Below, piece after piece: positions 1 through 6,232 of a stretch of DNA of 10,607 nucleotides. The first letter of the stretch is position 1; every line of letters starts with the position of its first letter. The notes beneath the pieces are model-generated. The model searched no databases, was not told where the DNA came from, and saw only the letters and a program-made list of their open reading frames with translations. The position numbers and the translations under genes are program-made. This DNA is from Bacillota bacterium (GTDB lineage Bacteria; Bacillota; Clostridia; Acetivibrionales; DSM-1351): positions 1 through 10,607 of the forward strand of contig JAEZIB010000001.1 of the NCBI GenBank assembly GCA_023416275.1, read 5' to 3'.

Positions 1-278
1 CTATAGTGATGGTTATGCTTCTTAATATACCAATGAGCATTGGTAAGTTCTCATTAAAACCTATAATTGGAACTTTCATAAGTACGCTAGCCAGTGGATT
101 TACTTTTATTGGAGTACTTTATGCGGCTTTCTATTCTGGTGCAAGTGTAACAACTATTCCAATTGGAGTGTTTATAACAATTATACTAGGAACAGCTTTG
201 TTAAATTCTATAATTGTTCAAATATTATATATACCTTTAAAGCTAGCAATAGGGCGTGGCGAATCTGTGGCAAATTAA
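1..278 (+). CDS. C-terminal end of a probable ECF transporter S component (5'-truncated)
   Basis: The reading frame is open from the left edge of the window to a TAA at 276-278, so the gene starts outside the window and only about 91 residues are visible. These are very hydrophobic, with two or three membrane helices (roughly IGTFISTLASGFTFIGVLYA and TIPIGVFITIILGTALLNS), and end in a short polar tail. The gene lies directly upstream of two ECF-type ATPases and an EcfT scaffold, which is the usual place for the substrate-binding S subunit of a dedicated ECF importer. The S assignment is inferred mainly from context and hydrophobicity, and the substrate cannot be read from this fragment. GTG at 6 and ATG at 9 have no visible ribosome binding site and are unlikely to be the start. 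Confidence 0.6.
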   Translation, partial: IVMVMLLNIPMSIGKFSLKPIIGTFISTLASGFTFIGVLYAAFYSGASVTTIPIGVFITIILGTALLNSIIVQILYIPLKLAIGRGESVAN

Positions 279-306
279 TTTTGTTAAAAAATGAGTGGTA
301 TATGGA

Positions 307-334
307 TTGAAAAGTTTAAAAGAAATACTATAGT
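307..334 (+). promoter_or_regulatory. Probable sigma-A promoter for the ECF ATPase leader
   Basis: A TTGAAA box at 307-312 and a TATAGT box at 329-334 are separated by 16 bp, each matching the consensus at five of six bases. Transcription would start near 341, just before the structured leader at 353-461. This gives the ATPase and scaffold genes a start independent of the S component gene. It is predicted from sequence only. Confidence 0.5.
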
Positions 335-352
335 AATTGTTTTTTATCTATT

Positions 353-461
353 ATTTAGAAGCGGTGAGAGCTTAAAAGACTTTAGCTACAGTAGCAAAAA
401 AGATAGCGTACCTCCACGAAATCTTTTCTAAATATTTGTGCCCAAATGGGGCGTGGGAGGT
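353..461 (+). promoter_or_regulatory. Structured leader that can sequester the ribosome binding site of the first ECF ATPase (riboswitch-like)
   Basis: Two exclusive folds can be drawn. In the closed fold, ACCTCCACG (410-418) pairs with CGTGGGAGGT (452-461), nine base pairs with one bulged G (457), burying the GGGAGG ribosome binding site at 455-460. In the open fold, ATTTAGAA (353-360) pairs with TTCTAAAT (426-433), and within it GTG-A-GAG (364-370) pairs with CTCCAC (412-417), which frees the ribosome binding site. A small GCTA/TAGC hairpin (385-395) sits inside. Such a layout, a compact domain followed by a ribosome-binding-site switch, is typical of translational riboswitches. I could not match it to a class known to me (TPP, cobalamin, THF, preQ1, FMN and SAM were considered by eye). 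The ligand is unknown. Confidence 0.45.
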
Positions 462-465
462 TAAT

Positions 466-1305
466 ATGATTGATTTTAAGGATTTTTCATTTAAGTATAA
501 GAAAAGTGAAAATTTTGCATTAAAAGGAGTAAGCCTATCTATAAAAAAAGGTGAATTTGTTGGAATTATCGGCAATAGTGGTGCTGGAAAATCTACATTT
601 ACATATGCATTAAACGGCATTATTCCCCATCATTTTGAGGGGGACTTTTATGGAGAGGTAAATGTAAATGGACTAGATACTGTAGAGTCATCGCCATCAC
701 AGCTTGCATTAAGTGTAGGCAGTGTTTTTCAGGATATTGATGGACAAATGGTTTCTTCTGTTGTTGAAGATGAAATTCTTTTTGGACTAGAAAATTTCGG
801 TGTTTCCCACAAAGAGATTGAAAAAAGAATAACTGATATACTTAAAATGGTAGGGATAGAAGATCTACGCTATAGAAATATCAGTACTTTGAGTGGAGGG
901 CAAAAGCAAAAGGTTGCTATTGCGGCGGTGGCGGCTCTAATGCCTGACATTTTGGTTTTAGATGAGCCAACGGCAGAGCTTGACCCTCAAAGTAGCCTTC
1001 AAATCTACAGTATGCTTCGTATGCTTAATGAAAAAATGGGAATAACCATTATTGTAGTGGAACAAAAAATTATGTTACTCAGTGAGTTTTCAAAGCGCTT
1101 GCTTATAATAAATGAAGGAAGTATATTCTTAGACGGAATGCCTCAGGAGGTGTTAAAGGACACCGAAAAGCTTCGTCAAATAGGAGTTAATTGTCCGAGA
1201 GTTGCTACTTTAGCAGCCAATTTAATAGAGAAGAAATTATATAATGGTGCGGTGCCTGTTAATGTTGATGAGGCTGAAATAATGGTTAAGAAGGTTATTT
1301 CTTAA
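466..1305 (+). CDS. ECF transporter ATPase, first subunit (CbiO/EcfA family)
   Basis: This is a 279-residue cytosolic ATPase that would power import through the ECF complex. Walker A is GNSGAGKST (residues 36-44, Lys42), the Q-loop Gln is 89, the signature LSGGQ is 142-146, Walker B ends in LVLDEP (163-168) with catalytic Glu167, and the D-loop ELD is 171-173. The switch histidine position is Gln200 (VVEQKI instead of the usual VxxHD/EH), so its own ATP site may be weak. ATG466 is chosen because GGGAGG (455-460) lies five bases upstream; an in-frame TTG at 436 has no such site. The C-terminal tail of about 60 residues fits the EcfA family. The second ATPase follows after 91 bp. Family assignment is secure; substrate is unknown. 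Confidence 0.93.
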   Translation: MIDFKDFSFKYKKSENFALKGVSLSIKKGEFVGIIGNSGAGKSTFTYALNGIIPHHFEGDFYGEVNVNGLDTVESSPSQLALSVGSVFQDIDGQMVSSVVEDEILFGLENFGVSHKEIEKRITDILKMVGIEDLRYRNISTLSGGQKQKVAIAAVAALMPDILVLDEPTAELDPQSSLQIYSMLRMLNEKMGITIIVVEQKIMLLSEFSKRLLIINEGSIFLDGMPQEVLKDTEKLRQIGVNCPRVATLAANLIEKKLYNGAVPVNVDEAEIMVKKVIS

Positions 1306-1396
1306 TTGATAATAGGTTTAACAAAAAGCATGACAATTTAAATGTTATTATTGCTTTTATAATTCTATGCGTTTTATTAGTTCATGGAGGTCATAA

Positions 1397-2197
1397 ATGA
1401 TTAAATTCAGCAATGTTTCTTTTGCATATGATAAAAACAAAATTCTTGAAAATATAAGCTTTACAATTGAAAAGGGCGAATTTGTGGCTATAGTAGGCAG
1501 AAATGGTGCCGGTAAAACAACACTTATGAAGCTCTTTAATGGACTTTTAAAACCAACCTCTGGAAATATTACTATAGCAAATTTAGATACCAAACAGTCA
1601 AAAACAAGCGAGCTTGCTAAACATGTTGGATTTTTATTTCAGAATCCTGACAGACAGATTTGCCAGAATACTGTAAAGGATGAAATTGCTTTTGGCTTGA
1701 AATGTGTGTTAGATGACAAAAATGAAATAGAAAGAAGATGCAAGGAGACCATTGAGAGCTTTGGATTTTTAGCTGATAAGGACCCTTTTTCTATGAGCAG
1801 AGGTGAGCGTCAGAAGGTGGCACTTGCTTCAATTATTGCTCTTTCACCTGAAATTTTAGTCCTTGATGAACCTACAACAGGTTTGGATTATAAGGAATGT
1901 ATGCACATAATGAATATAATAAATGAGTTAAACCAAAAGGGTACTACTGTAATAATGGTATGTCACGATATGGAACTGGTATCAGATTTCTCAAGGAGAG
2001 TAATGGTAATAGGAGAAAAAGGAATTTTGGAGGATGATACCTGTAATAAGGTTATGGTCAACTCAAATATTTTAAAAAGAGCATCTCTTGCTGCACCTCA
2101 AATTGCAGAGCTGGCAATTAGGCTTGGAAATGAATTTCAAGATATTTTAACCTTAGACGAAATGACTGAAAAAATAGAAAGTAGGTGTAAGGCTTGA
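1397..2197 (+). CDS. ECF transporter ATPase, second subunit (CbiO/EcfA family)
   Basis: This 266-residue ATPase is the presumed heterodimer partner of the preceding one. Walker A is GRNGAGKTT (34-42, Lys40), the Q-loop is FQNPD (Gln82), Walker B is ILVLDEP (153-159, Glu158), and the switch region VCHD carries an intact His190. The signature is SRGER (134-138) in place of LSGGQ, a variant seen in some members of this family. The two subunits are therefore complementary: this one has the intact histidine, the other the canonical signature. GGAGGT at 1386-1391 sits five bases before ATG1397. Its stop codon overlaps the TTG start of the scaffold gene, suggesting translational coupling. Confidence 0.93.
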   Translation: MIKFSNVSFAYDKNKILENISFTIEKGEFVAIVGRNGAGKTTLMKLFNGLLKPTSGNITIANLDTKQSKTSELAKHVGFLFQNPDRQICQNTVKDEIAFGLKCVLDDKNEIERRCKETIESFGFLADKDPFSMSRGERQKVALASIIALSPEILVLDEPTTGLDYKECMHIMNIINELNQKGTTVIMVCHDMELVSDFSRRVMVIGEKGILEDDTCNKVMVNSNILKRASLAAPQIAELAIRLGNEFQDILTLDEMTEKIESRCKA

Positions 2198-2958
2198 AAG
2201 GAATTTTAGAGTATTCACAAGGTGATACAATTATACATAATTTAAATCCGTTGACAAAAATGCTGCTTGCCTTATTAATTTGTATGAGTAGCTTTGCAAA
2301 TAATAATTTAATTATGGCAGTTGCTATAATTGCCCTGAATGTTATTATGGGTTTTATGGCAGGTATTGGAAGCAAAGCTGTTTCAATATTGGCAACCTTA
2401 TTAAAAATAGGAATTGTTTTATTTTTATTACAAGTTCTATTAATAAGAACTGGGGATAAACTACTGGAATTACCTTTAAATCTTTATATTACTGATATTG
2501 GACTTCAATTTTCTTCTTTGCTTGTATTTAGGCTGATAGGTGCTACGATGCCTCTAATTATAATGCTTACAGTTACAAAAATGAGTGATTTGACAAATGT
2601 ATTGGTACAAAAGCTGCATATACCTTATAAATATGCTTTTGCTTTTATAACGGCCTTACGTTTTATTCCAATTTTTGAACATGAAATGAATGGGATAATA
2701 GAATCACAGACTGCTAGAGGTGTTGAATTTGACACAAAGAATCCTATTAAAAAATTAAAGCTGGTATTACCATTATGTGTACCACTTCTGATTTCATCAG
2801 TTAAACGTATAGAAGGAAGTGCAATATCTGCTGAGTTAAGAGGTTTTAATGTCCGAAAGAAAAACAGTGGCTACAAAAAATATACTTTCAGCTTGAGTGA
2901 TTATTCTGTAATGCTAGTATCAATACTTGTTTTCGTTATAAGTGTGGCAGTTGTTTAA
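2194..2958 (+). CDS. ECF transporter transmembrane scaffold (EcfT/CbiQ family)
   Basis: This 254-residue membrane protein links the S component to the two ATPases. The N-terminus (LEYSQGDTIIHNLNPLTK) matches the usual EcfT start, followed by several membrane helices (about 23-53, 64-86, 105-128, 190-203 and 235-254). The family's two coupling motifs are visible: ARG at 174-176 and AELRG at 213-217, which contact grooves on the ATPases. The start is TTG2194, overlapping the TGA of the upstream ATPase, with an AGGTG-type ribosome binding site at 2183-2187; the next Met (residue 23) would remove the conserved N-terminus. It is the last gene of the operon and is followed by a probable terminator. 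Confidence 0.92.
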   Translation: MKGILEYSQGDTIIHNLNPLTKMLLALLICMSSFANNNLIMAVAIIALNVIMGFMAGIGSKAVSILATLLKIGIVLFLLQVLLIRTGDKLLELPLNLYITDIGLQFSSLLVFRLIGATMPLIIMLTVTKMSDLTNVLVQKLHIPYKYAFAFITALRFIPIFEHEMNGIIESQTARGVEFDTKNPIKKLKLVLPLCVPLLISSVKRIEGSAISAELRGFNVRKKNSGYKKYTFSLSDYSVMLVSILVFVISVAVV

Positions 2959-2983
2959 TAACTATTTAGGCAAAAATACTTAG

Positions 2984-3073
2984 AGCTTGCTGAACAATTT
3001 TAAGCATACATGAATACTATCTTCGTTATTTTATTGATACTAGAATCATTGTATTAATACAGCAAGCTTTTTT
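2984..3073 (+). terminator. Probable intrinsic terminator of the ECF operon (long loop)
   Basis: AGCTTGCTG (2984-2992) is perfectly complementary to CAGCAAGCT (3060-3068), and the second arm runs into six T (3068-3073). The 67-base loop has its own weak pairing: AATAC (3013-3017) with GTATT (3051-3055), and TATC (3018-3021) with GATA (3036-3039). The stem and T-run fit a Rho-independent terminator 25 bases after the scaffold stop codon; the loop is longer than usual. Confidence 0.5.
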
Positions 3074-3160
3074 ATCAACTAATTGATGCAATTATTTCTA
3101 ACTCAACCTTCAATTGATAAGCTCCCACACCTGCTATTTTCAACTGAGAAAGTTGAGTTA
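3074..3160. repeat. Cluster of short inverted repeats between convergent genes
   Basis: Several nested inverted repeats lie here. ATCAA/TTGAT (3074-3087) overlaps TAATTG/CAATTA (3080-3094). A longer pair, TAACTCAAC (3099-3107) and GTTGAGTTA (3152-3160), encloses 44 bases including a small CAACT/AGTTG hairpin (3141-3155). This is the 3' side of the minus-strand gene, so the outer stem may end its transcript, but no T-run follows on that strand. The role is unproven. Confidence 0.3.
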
Positions 3161-3182
3161 ATTAGCTGTATTTGAGTTTAGT

Positions 3183-4025
3183 TTACCAGACTTTACTGGG
3201 ATTAAAGCCATAAATCTGTACAATTGACAGCAGCTTGCTTTTTGCTATATCTTCAGGTGTTATAAACAAACCATGATTACTGTCAATATCATAGCCAAAG
3301 TGTATAAATGCCTGATAAATAATTTGTGAGCAATTTGCAGATAAAAGTTTATTACACTGTTTTTTTGATGAAAATATACCGTATTTTAAACCAATAAGAT
3401 TTTTATCAGCATATTGAGCTATCTCGTCCAGCTTTTTTTGATTTGCATTATTAAGTCTTAGAACCTTTATGGTTGAATATGTCTGCCATTTTGAAATATT
3501 CTGATATTTACTAATGGTACCAGGTTCTATAGACTCTAAAATAATTCCATTTTTTGCATCTATAACAAGTCCACAATGTCCATGTCTCCAATATAGTGTA
3601 TAGGTGGATTTTGTAAGCAGGATATCTCCGTTTCTAAGTGGTGCTAATTGAATGCTGTTATTACTTTTATCTATTGTTTTATTAACCACTATATTCTCCT
3701 GGGAGGTAAAAGGATTAAGCTTTTCAATATACATTTTACGCTTTGAATAGTAGCTGTTTTGATAAGATAATATTAGGTTTTTTCCATCTTTCTGAGCAAG
3801 TAAATCGTCAATTGCCAGTTTTGAGAGACCAGTTTGTGTAAATATAAGAGAATAGTCTTGATTACCAAGAGAGGAGTTATTAAGTATTGGTAATAAGTCT
3901 ATTTGTGGTGATGCAGGCCAATAAGTGCGATTATACATATTTAAGAATATAAAGCAACAGTATAAATCTATAAAAATAGTAAATATTCCTATAGTAACTT
4001 TTGTTTTCAGACTTATCATATTCAC
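3183..4025 (-). CDS. Membrane-anchored permuted NlpC/P60-type enzyme (YiiX/YebB-like)
   Basis: This 280-residue protein has an N-terminal membrane helix (about 8-29) preceded by lysines, so the rest probably faces outside. Residues about 55-110 (including LIFTQTGLSKLAIDDLL) form a segment of unknown role. The core starts at RNGDILLTK (131-139), followed by WRHGHCGLV (146-154), LESIEPG (163-169) and, near the C-terminus, NCSQIIYQ (231-238). The order His (150), acidic Glu164, then Cys232 is that of circularly permuted papain-fold enzymes, where GDIL and HxG precede NCS. Such enzymes cut peptide or amide/ester bonds, but the substrate here is unknown. GTG4025 is preferred because AAGGAG (minus strand, 4038-4033) lies seven bases upstream; ATG4019 is the alternative. 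It is transcribed alone and diverges from the next gene. Confidence 0.75.
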   Translation of the reverse strand: MNMISLKTKVTIGIFTIFIDLYCCFIFLNMYNRTYWPASPQIDLLPILNNSSLGNQDYSLIFTQTGLSKLAIDDLLAQKDGKNLILSYQNSYYSKRKMYIEKLNPFTSQENIVVNKTIDKSNNSIQLAPLRNGDILLTKSTYTLYWRHGHCGLVIDAKNGIILESIEPGTISKYQNISKWQTYSTIKVLRLNNANQKKLDEIAQYADKNLIGLKYGIFSSKKQCNKLLSANCSQIIYQAFIHFGYDIDSNHGLFITPEDIAKSKLLSIVQIYGFNPSKVW

Positions 4026-4124
4026 AAAATCACTCCTTATAAATTCTATATTAAATAAACTTAGTTTTTAATGAAGTTAGTATTTGTAAAAAATAGTTAA
4101 CAATACCTTCCTCGTAAATATAAT

Positions 4125-4154
4125 CAGACAAAAGATAGATATAATATGTATAAT
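4125..4154 (+). promoter_or_regulatory. Possible promoter for the small membrane protein gene
   Basis: A perfect TATAAT lies at 4149-4154, with a CAGACA box (4125-4130, four of six matches) 18 bp upstream. A second TATAAT at 4140-4145 is another option. The transcript would have a leader of about 115 bases. Just before the ribosome binding site is a small inverted repeat, TGTGC (4242-4246) and GCACA (4252-4256), which could be an operator or hairpin. Nothing else is recognised in 4026-4275. Confidence 0.35.
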
Positions 4155-4275
4155 GTGCGTATAGAATTAGAAACAGACCAGCCACAATAGTATGTACATA
4201 TTTATTCTAAACTACGTTCTACACAAAAAGATTAATAATTTTGTGCCATGAGCACAGCAAAGGAAGGATGTTTTT

Positions 4276-4791
4276 ATGAGAAAAGGTAATTATTATACTG
4301 GTTTAGTGCTAATAGTTCTAGGTGCCCTTGCTCTGGTACTTAACATTGTATTTGATATCAGGATAATTAAGTTTGATTCCTACGATTTCTGGGTGTTTAT
4401 AGTGCTGATTATTGGATTAGCTTTTGAGCTTGGATTTTTTCTTACAGGTTCAAAGTCAGGTTTGTTAATACCAGGAGGAATTATAACGACAATAGGGCTG
4501 CTTTTTATGTTTGAAGTTTCAACTGATTGGCATTTTTCGAGGTTTACATGGCCTGTTTATATTATTTCAGTTGCAGTAGGGCTATTACAGATGTACATGT
4601 TTTCAAGAAGACAAAAAGGGCTACTTATTGCAGGTTTGATTGTTGGTGGTATAGGAGTATTCTTTGAATTAATGATGATACTTAGTGCTATTTCAACAAA
4701 TTTAATAGAAGTACTTATACCAATTTCTTTAGTTGCTGCTGGTGTAGCTTTAGTATTTAGTGGATACTCAAGAAAACGTTCTCAATATTAG
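4276..4791 (+). CDS. Small polytopic membrane protein of unknown function
   Basis: This 171-residue protein is mostly membrane helices, about six of them (near 7-27, 38-57, 61-80, 91-109, 115-135 and 142-162), with a basic C-terminal tail (YSRKRSQY). The first helix, GLVLIVLGALALVLN, resembles the repeated hairpins of LiaI/LiaF-type or DUF5668-like membrane domains common in Firmicutes, but the resemblance is by eye only. There are no catalytic motifs. AGGAAGG (4261-4267) lies eight bases before ATG4276. It stands alone, diverging from the NlpC/P60-like gene, with no clear terminator directly after it. The coding call is strong; the function is unknown. Confidence 0.8.
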   Translation: MRKGNYYTGLVLIVLGALALVLNIVFDIRIIKFDSYDFWVFIVLIIGLAFELGFFLTGSKSGLLIPGGIITTIGLLFMFEVSTDWHFSRFTWPVYIISVAVGLLQMYMFSRRQKGLLIAGLIVGGIGVFFELMMILSAISTNLIEVLIPISLVAAGVALVFSGYSRKRSQY

Positions 4792-4841
4792 AATTGAAGT
4801 AGGATATTTGTATTTTTCTTGCATACTTCCATATGGTTTTA

Positions 4842-4850
4842 TGGTATATT
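4842..4850 (+). promoter_or_regulatory. Extended -10 promoter-like site before the GC-rich island
   Basis: TGGTATATT is an extended -10 (TGnTATATT). A TTGCAT box at 4819-4824 is 20 bp away, too far to be ideal. Transcription would begin near 4857, at the edge of the GC-rich island, and could run into dgt. Confidence 0.35.
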
Positions 4851-4856
4851 ATAACA

Positions 4857-4945
4857 TGTCCCCCCTCTTCTATAAGTGGCGGGTATCGCTAGGGTTTTCA
4901 GGCGGTGAGAATATCTCCCGCCTCGCTTTCAGGTTGCTGATGTAA
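4857..4945 (+). ncRNA. GC-rich, hairpin-forming island; candidate leader or small RNA of unknown class
   Basis: About 90 bases here are clearly richer in G and C than the surrounding sequence. They form an imperfect stem-loop at 4860-4883 (C-rich arm against TGGCGGG, loop CTAT, two symmetric mismatches) and a strong hairpin at 4901-4922: GGCGG-T-GAG, loop AATAT, CTC-CCGCC. TCGCT followed by TTTCAGG occurs twice (4886-4902 and, more compactly, 4923-4933), flanking the strong hairpin. GGCGGG (4878-4883) could compete with the hairpin for CCCGCC (4917-4922), so a switch is possible. A promoter-like site precedes it and dgt follows at 5088. No convincing open reading frame with a ribosome binding site covers it. 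I do not recognise the class. Confidence 0.35.
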
Positions 4946-4946
4946 T

Positions 4947-5034
4947 AGCTCGAAAATAAAGTATGTACGAACAAGGTGCATTTTCGAGCCACAAAAACCA
5001 CAAGTGGTTTTTGACGGTGTATAATTTTTGTACA
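4947..5034 (+). repeat. Palindromic repeat element, copy upstream of dgt
   Basis: The element has three parts. GCTCGAAAAT (4948-4957) and ATTTTCGAGC (4980-4989) form an inverted repeat with a 22-base loop. Next is a hairpin with arms CAAAAACCAC (4992-5001) and GTGGTTTTTG (5004-5013), whose A-run/T-run layout resembles a bidirectional intrinsic terminator. The tail ends in TTTGTACA (5027-5034). The same architecture recurs in the same orientation directly after dgt (6233-6320). This copy's tail also holds a TATAAT (5020-5025) that could serve as a -10 for dgt, and TCGAAAAAT (5035-5043) could pair with ATTTTCGA (4980-4987) as an alternative fold. Confidence 0.8.
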
Positions 5035-5087
5035 TCGAAAAATTTCATTTTGAATCTAGGCGTTATAACTTAGTTGGAGGTGAGCAT

Positions 5088-6230
5088 ATGGAATGGAGAA
5101 AGATGAGAGAGCAGCAGGAGAACTTGTTGAGCCCTCATGCTGCTAAAAGTGTAGACTCCTTTGGGAGATTATTACATGAAGAGAAATGTCCCATAAGAAC
5201 AGATTATGAGCGTGATGGAAATAGGATACTTTATTCTATGGATTTCAGGAGATTGAGGCATAAAACGCAAGTTTTTTTCAATGCTAAAAATGATCATATA
5301 TGTACACGGATGGAACATGTTCTTAATGTTGGCTCTATAGCAAACACAATAGCCAGAACCCTCAATATGAATCAGGATTTAACTTATGCAATATCATTGG
5401 GACATGATTTAGGGCATGCTCCTTTTGGGCATAGTGGGGAACGTGTTCTTGACAAATGCGTGAAAAAAATAGACAGTAATGCTAGCTTTAAGCATGAATT
5501 ACATAGCTTGAGAGTGGTTGAAAAGCTTGCAACAAGATTATCAAAAGAAAAGATTTATGAAAGCTGTGGGCTTAACCTAACCTTTGAGGTTAAAGACGGT
5601 ATTGTGTCACATTGCGGAGAGAATTATGATGAATTTATTATGCATAGAGATTTAAGCAAAACGCCTGATTCATTAAAAAGTGTAAAACGCACTGATTCAC
5701 CATATACTCTTGAGGCGTGTATTGTACGATTAGTTGATAAAATTGCATATGTGGGAAGAGATATAGAAGATGCAGTTAGGGTCAAGCTGATGGATATGCA
5801 AGACATTCCTAAGGATATTAGAAATGAACTGGGAAACACTAATGGGGAAATTATTAATACATTGGTGTGTGATATGATTGAAAACAGCTATGGAAAAGAC
5901 TGCATACAGTTGAGTATGTCAAAGGGCGAGGCATTAGAAAAGCTTATTAACGAGAATGTAAGGCTGATATATAAGGCAGAAAAAATTACCCGTTATGAAA
6001 AGATTGCTGAGAATACCCTTGAGGGGTTGTTTGACAATTTGCTAGAAAGTCTTACTGATTTTGATAAGCTACAGTACAGAGATAATAAGGTTTATAGAAT
6101 GTTTTATAATTATATTATCGACAAAGGGTATGATGAGTCGGTTAGTGATGCGCAAAAGGTAATTGATTTTGTTGCAGGAATGACAGATTCATTTGCTCGA
6201 ACCTGTTTTGAAGAAATTTATTGGATGTAA
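5088..6230 (+). CDS. dgt: Deoxyguanosinetriphosphate triphosphohydrolase (HD domain)
   Basis: This 380-residue cytosolic enzyme would cleave dGTP (or other dNTPs) to the nucleoside and triphosphate. The HD metal site is complete: His77 (RMEHV), His106-Asp107 (GHDLGHAPFGH) and Asp217 (RLVDKIAYVGRD). The N-terminal stretch RDGNRILYSMDFRRLRHKTQ (42-61) is typical of the dGTPase family, and the length fits. ATG5088 is chosen since GGAGG (5076-5080) is seven bases upstream; a TTG at 5028 in the repeat element adds 20 unlikely residues. The gene is flanked on both sides by the same palindromic repeat and is followed by yfbR, another deoxynucleotide enzyme. Members of this family may be allosterically controlled by dNTPs; substrate preference cannot be read here. 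Confidence 0.93.
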   Translation: MEWRKMREQQENLLSPHAAKSVDSFGRLLHEEKCPIRTDYERDGNRILYSMDFRRLRHKTQVFFNAKNDHICTRMEHVLNVGSIANTIARTLNMNQDLTYAISLGHDLGHAPFGHSGERVLDKCVKKIDSNASFKHELHSLRVVEKLATRLSKEKIYESCGLNLTFEVKDGIVSHCGENYDEFIMHRDLSKTPDSLKSVKRTDSPYTLEACIVRLVDKIAYVGRDIEDAVRVKLMDMQDIPKDIRNELGNTNGEIINTLVCDMIENSYGKDCIQLSMSKGEALEKLINENVRLIYKAEKITRYEKIAENTLEGLFDNLLESLTDFDKLQYRDNKVYRMFYNYIIDKGYDESVSDAQKVIDFVAGMTDSFARTCFEEIYWM

Positions 6231-6232
6231 CA

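Noticed and set aside
353..461. Known TPP, cobalamin, THF, FMN, SAM or preQ1 riboswitch
   Set aside because: The conserved cores of these classes, as I recall them, are not found here; only short chance resemblances were seen.
436..465. TTG start for the first ECF ATPase, adding ten residues
   Set aside because: The added region overlaps the ribosome binding site of ATG466, and ATG466 gives the normal family start.
4760..4945. A 61-codon open frame over the end of the small membrane protein gene and the GC-rich island
   Set aside because: It overlaps the upstream gene, has no ribosome binding site and has no recognisable protein features.
5028..5087. Upstream TTG start for dgt, adding 20 residues
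   Set aside because: It lies in the repeat element and has no ribosome binding site; ATG5088 has GGAGG at correct spacing.
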